The position numbers and the translations under genes were made by a program. The notes beneath the pieces are model-generated. The model ran no database searches, was not told where the DNA came from, and saw only the letters and a program-made list of their open reading frames with translations. This document shows positions 25,001-34,851 of a DNA stretch of 64,000 bases, in pieces. How positions within the stretch are numbered: the first letter of the stretch is position 1; each line of letters opens with the position of its first letter. This DNA comes from Acytostelium subglobosum LB1 (lineage: Eukaryota; Evosea; Eumycetozoa; Acytosteliales; Acytosteliaceae), in NCBI RefSeq assembly GCF_000787575.1, contig NW_012236530.1, positions 1,432,734 to 1,496,733 of the forward strand, read 5' to 3'.

Positions 25001-26163
25001 GTTTAGCCAACTTTGAGATCAACGTCAACAATGTTGCACCAGATAACACTGGTTCAATCACTTTGTTCAACGACAACTACCGTTACCGCCACCGCCAGCT
25101 CACCTCCACTGTCATCTATGAGTCGACCTTGATCCTGAGCGAGCCCATGGTCCTCCCCATCAGCCCCCTAAAGTACACCGTCTCCAACGAGACCTGTACC
25201 AACAGCTTTGATGGCAGTGTGACTGTAACCGGCGCAGACTGGGCCAACTACCAATACACATTGCTCACCAAGAGCAATGGATATCTGTCGGCGGCCAACG
25301 TTGACCAGTTTGGCGGCACCGTCACCTTTGTCCAGCTGTCGGCCCAGACGTACACCTTGTACGTGTACAGTCGCAACAACACATACTGTCTTCAAACAGT
25401 TGATATCTTGGTCGCTCTGTCTGAGCCTAAGATCGACATTCTGACACCAATGATCTGTGACATGGCCAAGGGTGGCAGCATCACGATCAATGTGAGCCCA
25501 CCAACCGCCATCGGAACTGTGACGTTTGGCGAGCAGACCATGACTGCGCCCCTGCAACAAAATGTCATGACCAACGTGTCGGCTGGCCTCTACGTCGTCA
25601 CGGCAACACTCACACACGCCAACGGACAATGTCCACGCAAGTACACCAAGTACGTGAGCGTCGTCAAGAAGCCGTACTTCTTGCGCGCCTACGCCCCCGA
25701 GTGTGGCGCCGTCATCTTTGACACCAACGCCACGCTCAACGTCGCCACTATCCAACTGTGGACCGACACCGATCAGGTCGTTGTGCCACAATTCGCCAGG
25801 GCGTTCACTCAGACCAGTGTGTTTGATCAGTTAGAGACTGGCCGCTACAAGGTCGTCGTGTTGGAGAACTCTGGATGCATGCTCCAGACTGACGTGATCA
25901 GTGTGACCAAGTGTGTGGCACCGACCACCTCCACCACCACCGGTTGGACATCATGGCAGACATCAGCAACCACATCAGATTTTACTACTACTACAACAGG
26001 CGGTGTTACAACAGGCTCGGCATCAACTTCATCACATGTCACCGGTGGCGTGATCAGCACCACAACTGGACTCAACCATGGAGCTATCTCGTCCCCATTG
26101 ACTCAACTCCATTTTATGATTGTTACAATCACCATCATTATCCTCTTTGCTTTAAGTTCATAA
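22088..26163 (+). CDS. Large secreted, probably GPI-anchored repeat protein (one frame break)
   Basis: Exons 22088-24073 and 24173-26163 encode about 1325 residues. A signal peptide is clear (MVSHTLLLIVLLAFVATSS..., cleaved near TAAQTD). The C-terminus is Thr/Ser/Gly-rich and ends in a hydrophobic tail ([15 protein letters not shown]), which suggests a GPI anchor. In between are about a dozen degenerate units of 80-95 residues, each with a Cys-plus-Gly head (CTNSFDGSVTV, CTQSTDGLVRL, CDMAKGGSITI) and a LxxGxYxV...C end. This plan resembles bacterial SprB-type surface repeats; the resemblance is my inference. N-glycosylation sequons are many. The frame shifts once, between about 22852 and 22866: the first frame stops at 22870, while the continuation is open from upstream of 22867. 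With no intron there, it is either a true disruption or a one-base sequence error. The 3' end overlaps the Hsp70-like gene by 26 bp. The intron carries TGGAATCATTCCA at 24097-24109. Confidence 0.75.
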
Positions 26164-28118
26164 TCGTTCCAAGTAAAAATTCACTTATGTCATCTCCAAG
26201 ACCACTCTCGACATAGTTATACTCATAGTATGGCGTGACGGGCACGAGTCCAAGGCTATCGTCCATTATGAATAACTCATCAGTTCTACCTTGATAATTG
26301 GCCAAATGTTCGTCGACCATCAACCTCATGGCTTGGTCCTCATCGAATAAGTTCGAGGCCTCCTCAATGTGCTTCTCAAAGTCTTCAGGCTCCATGTTAA
26401 ATTCGATGTTGGTTAAGTTATGTTTGATTTCCGTGCCATCTACCTTGACATGAACATTGACCTTATTATCCATGCTGAACTCGATCAAGACTTGGATACG
26501 AGGTTCACCACGTGGCATTGGTGGGATTCCAGACAACTCGATAATGCCCAACGGTATGTTGTCTTTGGCCATTGTTCGCATGCCTGCAAACACCTTGATT
26601 GACATCTTGTCTTGATTGTCGAGTACGGTTGTGAACTCTTGGGATCTCTTAGTAGGGACAATGAAGTTCTTCTCAATGATTGAAGTCATTATGCCACCCA
26701 TTGTCTCGATACCAAATGGCAATGGATTGAAGACCAAGTTTGGAAGTCCACAACTCCATTGTTGATCCTTAGTGAGTACATTTCCCATAACTACAGCGCC
26801 AATGGAAGCAGTATCTTCAGGATTAATGCCACGATGTATTTGTGGGCCATTGAGTAGTAAGTCGCTAACCATCTGTCGCAATTTGGGTATATGCAGGGAG
26901 CCACCCATCAAGACGAGATCATGAAACTCAGAGATCTTGAGACCACTCTCTTCAATCACTCGCTTTACGGACTCGAGAGTCCTCTTAAAGAGATCGATGT
27001 TAAGCTCAACGAACTGATCGCGTGTCACTGTCTCGTTGAGATGATGCCCATCAAAGAAGTCTTGAATGTCTATTGTTGTCTCATTTCTTAACGAGAGCAA
27101 ATGCTTAGCTTGCTCAGTGGCCAGGGTAAGCTTCTGCATTGCTTGTCGATCGTTCGATGCGTCCAAGTTGGTCTTGTTCAAGAAAGTTGCCAAAAGGTGA
27201 TCCATAAGACGAAGGTCAAAGTCTTTGCCACCAAGGTGTGTGTCTCCATGTGTAGCCAACACTTCGTAGACGCCATTGTCAGATGTGAGAGCTGAAACTT
27301 CAAGAGAGCTGCCGCCAAGGTCAAAGACCAGAAAGTTCTTCTCGAGATTGTACTTTGCCAGATCGTAGGCTTTACAGGCTAGTGTTGAAGAACTAACGAC
27401 CCTCAAGACGTCTAGACCTGCTATGGCACCAGCTTCCCTGATACCATGACGTTGAAAGTCGTTGGAACCAGTTGGACAATTTAGATAGACATTCTTGACT
27501 GGGTGGCCAAGGTATACTTGTGCATTCTCCATTATTCTTTTTAATAACATTGCAGTGATCTCCTCTGGACTGTACATCTTCTCCTCTCCCATTATCGTGA
27601 CCATAATTAGTGGCTTGTCATCATCCTCAGCCTTTACAATCTTATATAAAGACCACTTGATTGCATCTTGTACTATTGGATCTGAGAACCTTGATTGATT
27701 GAGTGAGTTATAGAATGTTTGATTGATTGAATGGGATTGATCCGATCTGAATGTATACATACTTTCTTCCAAGTATACGTTTATGATTGAATATGGTATT
27801 GTTTGGATTGAGTATTGCTTGGTTCTTGGCCGCTTCACCAATCAATATATCATTGTCAGTGAATGCGACATATGATGGAGTCATTTTATTATTAAGTTCA
27901 TTTGGTATCATATAAGCATGACCATCTTCATAATGAGCAACACTTATATGTGTATTACCAATATCAATGCCTAGTACACCATAATTCTTTGGAGACATCT
28001 TATCAACATAATCACCATAATAACCATATGGTAACAATGTCATACATGAACGTAATTGTACGGATGATATTAATACTACAATTATTAATAATATTAAATT
28101 GTTATTATTAATGTTCAT
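26138..28118 (-). CDS. Divergent signal-peptide Hsp70-like protein
   Basis: Two exons (27763-28118, 26138-27689) give about 635 residues. A hydrophobic signal sequence (residues 6-24) directs it to the secretory pathway. The Hsp70 fold is clear: [10 protein letters not shown] (50-59), [39 protein letters not shown] and [16 protein letters not shown] in the substrate-binding domain. Several ATPase residues depart from the family: phosphate-1 has GNT for GTT; the INEPTAAA block reads VSSSTLAC, so the catalytic Glu is lost; phosphate-2 reads [10 protein letters not shown] for DLGGGTFDVS; and the linker lacks the usual DLLLLD. The lysine of the KRLIGR block is kept. No KDEL-type signal is present; it ends NLKQRG. 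ATP binding may persist with weak or no hydrolysis. It is not BiP itself and could be a Grp170-like or lineage-specific chaperone. A (TTA)n tract lies just upstream of the ATG. Confidence 0.87.
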
Positions 28119-28121
28119 TGT

Positions 28122-28122
<1 letters not shown>

Positions 28123-28165
<43 letters not shown>
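28123..28165. repeat. ATT trinucleotide microsatellite
   Basis: About 14 perfect ATT units immediately 5' of the Hsp70-like start codon (minus-strand AAT), within the presumed 5' UTR or promoter. Such trinucleotide runs are typical of dictyostelid noncoding DNA and length-variable. Confidence 0.9.
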
Positions 28166-28309
28166 GGTATTTAAAATAATTGGCATGAACATATCTATCT
28201 TTTTTAAATACTTATTATTTGTTTGAATTAAGTGAACTTAATAAGCAACTTCAAAGGGTTGATGACGATGCACGTGATGACTCGTCATCAAACATGTGTC
28301 AATCATTGT

Positions 28310-28741
28310 TCAATTATTTACTTTTTTGCCAGGGATCCAAAACTCTTCCTTAATGATCAAACCATCCTTCCATTCTTGAATGGACCAAACAAGCCACTTG
28401 GTATTGACACCACCATTCGTGAAGTGCATGTATATCTCATAGGCAGAGTTGTTTCCATCTACTAGAATCTTATTCACTAAATATATATAATTAATTATTA
28501 ATCTAGAGATAAAAATATAAATATTAATTATATACATACCCTTGACTTCATGGAGAACAGAGTTGTCATAGAACGTTTGTTCAGTCTTTCTATTTTGTTC
28601 TTTACCAACACGGTTGGTTGTATCACCGGTATCAATCATCACAACATCCTTGTGATAGTACTTTTCAAATTCCTCCATGTATTTCCCTTCTTTGACTCCA
28701 TTTAGGATAGCATTTAATCTTTCTCTAATGTTTATTGACAT
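28310..28741 (-). CDS. NTF2/SnoaL-like small protein
   Basis: Two exons (28540-28741, 28310-28476) give about 122 residues with an intact junction (HEVK/VNKILVDG). The pattern, an N-terminal helix (RERLNAILNGVKEGKYMEEF), then YYHKDVVMIDTGD, then strands such as SAYEIYMHF and KWLVWSIQEWKDGLIIKEEF, is that of an NTF2-like cone (SnoaL/ketosteroid-isomerase-like). Members are enzymes or binding proteins; no substrate can be inferred. There is no signal peptide. The intron is AT-rich without CAAT repeats. It is same-strand with the Hsp70-like gene and divergent from the P450. Confidence 0.75.
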   Translation of the reverse strand: MSINIRERLNAILNGVKEGKYMEEFEKYYHKDVVMIDTGDTTNRVGKEQNRKTEQTFYDNSVLHEVKGMYIINIYIFISRLIINYIYLVNKILVDGNNSAYEIYMHFTNGGVNTKWLVWSIQEWKDGLIIKEEFWIPGKKVNN

Positions 28742-29265
28742 TATTAATAATTATTAATTTTTTTATTTGATTGAATGATTTTTTAGTGATGAACAACAAT
28801 GATTATAAATCAAGGTTGGTTTTGATGGTTATCCAAAGGATGACCACACTATATTTGTATGATGGGTTACAAATAATGATCTATCAACACACACATGTTG
28901 GAGAGATTGCCAACACTAGACTCAACCTTTATTACTAAATTCTTCTTATCTTATTCTCCACTCCCTCATGAATTATTACAAACCTATAACCCCATTACTC
29001 TGGTCATCTTGATTCACCTCTAAATATATGGATGGGATCAATCTACATCGCCAATCTCTCAGACATCATTGATTAAAACCCAGTTTAATGTGTGAACAAA
29101 GAGTAAGAAGACAACCGAATTTCATAATTAATTATTTCAATTACAACTTACATTTAATAAATATATTTACAATTTGGATAATTATTTATTTTGATTGAAT
29201 CAAATACATAATAATAAATATCATTATAATTAATTTCTTAAATTAATTAACTAACTTTATTTAAA
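28742..29265. promoter_or_regulatory. Divergent promoter region, NTF2-like and P450 genes
   Basis: 524 bp between two start codons pointing outward. Strongly AT-rich directly before both ATGs (29130-29265 and 28742-28770), with a less AT-rich centre. No specific operator was recognised. Confidence 0.5.
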
Positions 29266-30848
29266 ATGAATATTCTAATTCTATCCTTTTTATTATTTGT
29301 TATTTACCTTCTAATGGATTTAATTCGAAAGAATAAGAAACAAACAAAGATTGATCCACCTAGTCCATTTGCCCTACCTTTATTTGGTAATCTACTTCAG
29401 ATTGGATCACTACCTCATTTAGGTCTGGAGACCATGGCAAAGAAATATGGACATGTCTTTAGATTTTGGATGGGCGATGTCTATGCTGTTGTTGTGTCGG
29501 ACCCCGAGGTCATTAGGGAGATCATGGTAAAGAAGTTTGATAACTTCTCCAATCGTCCAAAGACACCCTCATTCCAGGTTATGAGTCGAAACTATGTCGA
29601 TTTGGCTATGAACCATGATGAGCAATGGTATCACATTAGAAAGTTGGTCTCCAACGCCTTCACCAAAACCAAGTTGCGTACAATCAGCAATGTTCTGGAT
29701 GAACAGGTTGACCATTTAATCCGGAAGATGAATGAATACGAGAAGAATAAACTACCAGTATGTATAATATCAATCAAACGGATCATTCCACTTTCCCATT
29801 CACTGACTCACTCAATCAATCAAATGTAGATGTACCCAAAGAAGTATTTGCAGAAGTATACACTAAATATGATATTTAGTATTATGTTCTCTGATGAGAT
29901 ACCATATGAGGAAGAGGAGAATGAGGGTAGGATGGTTCGTTTGTGTAGATCAATGCACATAATTATGCAGCAGGCTGGTTCAGCCAACTTTGGTGATTGT
30001 ATCAATATCTTGAGACCACTTAGATCACTCTGGTTCAAGCTGTTTGGTTCCGAGATGGACAATGTATTCAAAATAACAGAGGAGATCTATGATGAACACT
30101 GGGAAACACTTGATAAGAATAAGTATGTAGATGATAATAATATCAATCAATCAAAAAGATCTTACTAAATCATATCAGCCCAAGAGACCTGTTGGACCAC
30201 TTGATCATTGACTCGAGGGGATTGAAGGATAAGGAGTCGGTCATTATGATTGGCAATGACTTTATTGTGGCTGGAAGTGAGACAAGTGCTACAACATTAG
30301 AGTTGTTCTTGATGTTTATGATCAACAATCAAGAGATACAGGAAAAGATGGCTGGGGAACTAGAAGGGGTTGTTGGTCTGGGCAACCGTGCTACTCTCTC
30401 TCATCGGGCCAATTGTCCCTACAGCAATGCTGTGATCAAGGAGGTGATGAGGATCATGCCAGTGACACCACTGGGCATACCTCGAGAGGCAAAGGAATCA
30501 ATTATCATTGCCGACAAGTATTTCATTCAAAAGGGTGCCACTGTGATCATCAACCAACGTGCATTGCATCACAACACTGCTCACTGGGTCAATCCAGAGA
30601 AGTTCATGCCAGAGAGGTTCCTAGTGGAGGACGACAAGCACAATGATTACCTACAACCATTCAGCATGGGTCCTCGCAATTGTGTCGGATCGAACCTTGC
30701 CATCGAGGAGTTATTCGTTGCCTGTGCCAACATCATAAACCGATTCAAACTGAACTCTATCGATGGCAAACCTGTGAATGAAGAAGAGTTGTTTGGACTG
30801 GCGATAGCTCCACACAAGTTCCAGGTGTGTCTTGAAGCCAGGTCTTAA
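29266..30848 (+). CDS. Cytochrome P450 monooxygenase
   Basis: Membrane-bound haem-thiolate monooxygenase. Three exons (29266-29757, 29830-30122, 30179-30848) give about 484 residues. An N-terminal anchor (residues 2-20, hydrophobic) is followed by basic residues and the proline hinge PPSPFALPLFGNLLQ. The I-helix motif is AGSETSATT, the ExxR motif lies in KEVMRIMP, the PERF-type block is MPERF, and the haem loop is FSMGPRNCVG with the ligand Cys near residue 430. Length and motifs indicate an intact microsomal enzyme. The substrate is unknown, and subfamily assignment needs comparison with dictyostelid CYP508-type enzymes. A P450 partner reductase is not adjacent; the diflavin reductase at 45 kb is of the Fe-S-assembly type. 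Confidence 0.93.
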
Positions 30849-31247
30849 CATGTTGTATAGTATTAATAATAAATGAGAAGCTTTGAGAATGTGTAAGATC
30901 ATGTCAACATTGTGGTGTTATTGTGTTGTTGGTCAATGATAGTTTGAGATAATTGAGTTGTGTGTGTCTATCGTCAACAATCGTTTTGGGAATGGTCAAC
31001 TAATCTACCTCATCATCAACAACCCAAATGGAAAAAGAAGGCCAAAGAAGAATCTTGAGACCAAATAGGTCTCGTGAGGACCACACGACCCCATAAACAC
31101 ACTTTGAGGTCCCCTTTAGGCCATCAACAACTAAAAGAAGAGATAGATAATTAATTAAGTTGACACGACATCCACAACACGCACACATACATACTTATAA
31201 CACCTTATTATCTTCATTCATTCATTCATATATACAACATAAGTTTA
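30849..31247. other. Intergenic spacer, no gene seen
   Basis: 399 bp between the P450 and peroxiredoxin genes. It holds a C/G-richer stretch at about 31060-31130 and an AT-rich lead into the next ATG. Nothing recognisable. Confidence 0.5.
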
Positions 31248-31879
31248 ATGAACTATTATATAATATCTGTAGTGTTTATAATTATCTCTTTGATCATTTA
31301 TAATACAGTAAATCAACAACAACATCATAGAACTATGACTAAATTAAAGGTTGGAGATGAGGCACCAGACTTTGAGTCTATTGACAAGGATGGCAACAGT
31401 GTAACATTGTCACAGTTTGCTGGTAGGATACTTGTGCTCTACTTCTATCCCAAGGACAACACACCAGGATGCACTGCACAAGCCTGTGAGTTCCGTGACA
31501 AGTACGAGGACTTTGTAAAGGAAGGTGCTGCTGTATGTATACATTCATACTCATTCAATCATTCAATCATTCAATCATTCATCATTCAATCATACTCATT
31601 CATTCTACTTCATCTTAGGTCATTGGTGTAAGCACAGATAGCTCAGAGTCACATCAGAAGTTCTCAGAGAGATATAAGTTGCCATTCACTTTGATCACTG
31701 ACAAGAAGAATGAGATCGCCAGCAAGTATGGTGTTGGCAAGGAGTTGTTTGTGTTGCCAGGCAGAACAACATTCATCATCGATCAGCAAGGCAAGATTGC
31801 ATGCGAGTACTCCTCATTGTTAAGAGCCACCAATCACATCTCTGAAGCATTGAAGTGCATCAAGGCTCTCAAGAAATAA
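31248..31879 (+). CDS. Peroxiredoxin, PrxQ/BCP type, with N-terminal anchor
   Basis: Thiol peroxidase reducing H2O2 and alkyl hydroperoxides. Two exons (31248-31532, 31619-31879) give about 181 residues. The active-site block is FYPKDNTPGCTAQACEFRD: the peroxidatic Cys follows PG, and a second Cys five positions later is the resolving Cys of the PrxQ class (C-x4-C). The PxxxT(P)xC frame is complete. Downstream, GVSTDSSESHQKFSERY, FTLITD and LPGRTTFIIDQQGKI match BCP proteins. The first 29 residues are strongly hydrophobic (IISVVFIIISLIIY) and precede a normal BCP start (MTKLKVGDEAPDF) at the in-frame ATG 31335. If the upstream ATG is used, the enzyme is membrane-tethered or secreted; if 31335, it is cytosolic. 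Tail to tail with ELP2, 93 bp apart. Confidence 0.9.
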
Positions 31880-31972
31880 GACTCGAACTTGAACGACATA
31901 GTCATTAATTCATTCATTCATTCAATCATCCATCAACATCGTTATAATATATAAACGTTAATGTTATTGTAA

Positions 31973-34851
31973 TCATTTTGGTATTGACAGAGTGAATAGA
32001 CGAACTGATTGATCAGTGCTACATGTTGCTAACTGCCATTGAGTCTGGCCATTGGACAATGTCTCTGGATTGGCTCGCCACCTGATCCTACGGACATCGG
32101 ATGTGTGTGATAGACTAGAGGATGATTGAATGGACCGCGTTAGTGATGTGATCGATTGATTGATTGACCGATTGTACAAACATACCTTGTTGCGATTGTG
32201 TGTATACATTTCCAGTCGATTGGTACGTTGACATCTGGCTGTTGATCTCCTCGCCAGATGGTGATCTTTCCATCTTCTTCGCCAACGGCCAGGAGATAGC
32301 TGTTGTCAGAGTGGGGCTGTCTTGGAGCAAACTCTGTTGCAGTGACACCAGACTCAAATGTTGGCAGTGTGGCGTATGTGCTCCAGCCAGGCTTCTCCTT
32401 GGTGCCATTGCTCCATATCTTGACCACCTTGTCTCGCGAGCCAGTGACAAAGAATCGATCGTCGTGCGACCATGAGCAGCCCCAGACGATACGTCCGTGT
32501 GACTTGGGCACTGAGGCCACCTTGACAAATGGCTCCTCGCTGTTGTCTTGTCGCTGCCACAGTGTCCACATGCGGTCTCTCGAGACACCAAGCAGGTATC
32601 TGTTGTCGTGTGAGAATGCCAGTTGGACCACGGTGAGTGTGTGCCCCTTGAGATTGGCCACCTCCTTCCATGTGGCCACGTCCCATATTCTGACGGTGGC
32701 CTGGTCGGCAGAGGATGCGCGACACGTCGACGCCAGGTACTTTCCGTCGTAGCTGCATGCCACTGATATGATCTCATTGCCGTGGCCATACAGCTTCTGG
32801 ATCTCTGGCCACAGAGATGATTGGAGCAGATGCTCCTCGAATGGGGGCTGATCCAGGACCTCGGGGTTGAAGTAGACTTGTTCCTCAAAGCCGCCCTCGC
32901 CCAATGCTTCGTTGTCCTCTGCGGCCATCTGTGCGGCAAACTCTGTCGTTGGGGTGCCATCGTCACCCTGTTGCTGCTCAGCAGAGAAGAATGGCTTGTT
33001 TGAAAGGCCCAGTGATGGTTGATTGGCTGCCAATGGTCTCTGCTGTCCATCATTCTCATACTTGATCTTTGTAATGTTTGACAATGTATCAATGAAGTTC
33101 TGTGATCCAAGGAATACTCTCAATATCTATGATGGCGAGGGCGAGGGTTAGGGTAAGGGTCAAGGGTTCAAGGGTCCAAGGTCGCGACAATCCAACATAC
33201 CTTTTCCTCTGCACCAGACACGACTGCATGGTTCTTGGTGTGGATGAATGAGAAACACTCGAGGTCGTAGCCATGGATCTGGGGACGAGCAATCTCGTTC
33301 CAGGACTTGAGTGTGGCCACGTTGTTGTTGTCATCTTCGACGTCGCGGAGCCATTCGGCATAGAGCCTGAGTGTCCTGTCCGAGCTGGCTGTGATGAAGT
33401 AGTTGAAGTCGGGGCTCCACATCAGATCCTGCACGGCGGCAAAGTGACCGCTTGGTATAATCTGTGGCTCCCACATCTTGAACGACGACGACTGGCGCCA
33501 GAGATGGAACGCACCGTTGTAGCCGTGCGACAGGATGTACTCGCCAGTGGGAGAGAACACACCACCGTACAGACCGAGGATGTTGCCACCCAGGTCACCG
33601 ACACGCACCTCGTCCATCCAGATTCCAGACGTCTTCTCGGGGCGCCACACGATCATTGTCTTGTCCATTGACGCTGAGATGAGACACATGTCCTGATGCA
33701 TCGCCTTTGTCTCGTTGTCATAAGTCGCGGGCATCCAATTGATTGATTGCACCCAGTCCTCGTGACCCGAGAGCACGGCCTCGAGCTGTATCATAACTCT
33801 CGACTGTCCAACATTGAACTTGTGTGCCTTGGTGCTCAGGGCTGTTGAAGCCAGTGCCAACACTACATCAGATGCAGTCTTCTCTATGTTGTCGTCAGTG
33901 CTGCTGTCCTGCTTCTGTTCGATCGCCACCTGCTTGGACACCTTCCACAGTCTGATCTTGTTGTCCTGTGAGGACGAGGCGAGGAGTAGCTCGTCCAGCT
34001 GTGGGACACTGCAGAATGAGAGACAACGGATCCAGTCCTGATGTCCTTGAAGTGCAACAACCTTTCGGAATGGTGTGTCCATGGCCTTGATGTATGTTGC
34101 AGGTTGGCTGCTGCTGCTGCCCTCGCCCTCTGTCGCAGTTGTAGTCGTAGTCGCAGGGTATTGAACGAATATGTGTATCTTTGACTCGACGCCACCAAGT
34201 GCGAGTATTGGTATGTTGTCAGTGCCTGGCAAGAAGGCCAGACTGCAACACTCCATCATCTTGGGCTTGAACTCTATTGTCTGTATCACTGTCCACTTGG
34301 GTATCTCTGCAGTTGCTGGGGTTGGGAGAGCATCTCTCTTCCATATCTTGACTGTACCATCACCAGATGTCGAACTCATCAACAATGTTCCATCAGGGAA
34401 TCGAACTACCGAGCATGATGTGACACTATCTGTATGTGACTTGAGTACCTCTGTCTTCTCGTACTACGTTATGATTGATTGAAGTGATTGAGTGAGTGAG
34501 TGAGTGTCGTGTACGAACAGACGATCATTGATGATCATGACTTACAAAGCCTGTTGTAGATGATCTTCGCCATGAAATGAGTGAGTGATCGGATGAGGCA
34601 GAGATCAGTTCGCATTCAGGCGCGGGTGTGGAGGAGTGGCCGCATGAGCCAGGCACCCAGACAACGTGATTGACACGATCCTTGTGACCGGGCAATGTTG
34701 CAATTACTTGTGAACGCTGATATGAATCAGGTCGCATCAATGCTACAAAGTTGTTGGCACCATAAGCAACCAAACCATTTCTACCCCATGCAATACAATC
34801 ACTAATAGAATTGCATCCAACACTAATATAATCCAATCTAGATGTAGCCAT
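31973..34851 (-). CDS. elp2: Elongator complex protein 2
   Basis: WD40 scaffold subunit of Elongator, which with Elp1 and Elp3 makes the cm5U-type modification at tRNA wobble uridines. Four exons (34546-34851, 33201-34463, 32186-33126, 31973-32114) give about 883 residues. Family blocks in order: LPGHKDRVNHVVWVPG, PILALGGVESKIHIFVQ, LQGHQDWIRCLSFC, LSGHEDWVQSINW, LISASMDKTMIVWRPE, RVGDLGGNILGLYGGV, SGHFAAVQDLMWSPD, ARPQIHGYDLECFSF, LLQSSLWPEIQKLYGHGNEI, FTVV-type late blades (HTLTVVQLAFSHDNRYL) and VTGSRDKVVKIW. Two seven-bladed propellers are expected. The start ATG at 34851 gives MATSRLDYISVGCN; the codon just upstream is GTG. Introns carry sense-strand CAAT tracts. Confidence 0.95.

Noticed and set aside
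25168-25791. 207-codon minus-strand frame
   Set aside because: Antisense to the GPI-type repeat protein exon, which has a signal peptide, repeats and consistent splicing.
6518-30848. Terpene biosynthetic cluster joining the synthases and the P450
   Set aside because: They are separated by over 20 kb of unrelated housekeeping and signalling genes.
32115-33110. 331-codon minus-strand frame beside ELP2 exon 3
   Set aside because: Out-of-frame shadow of ELP2 on the same strand; rich in Arg, Ser, His and Trp and without domain character.
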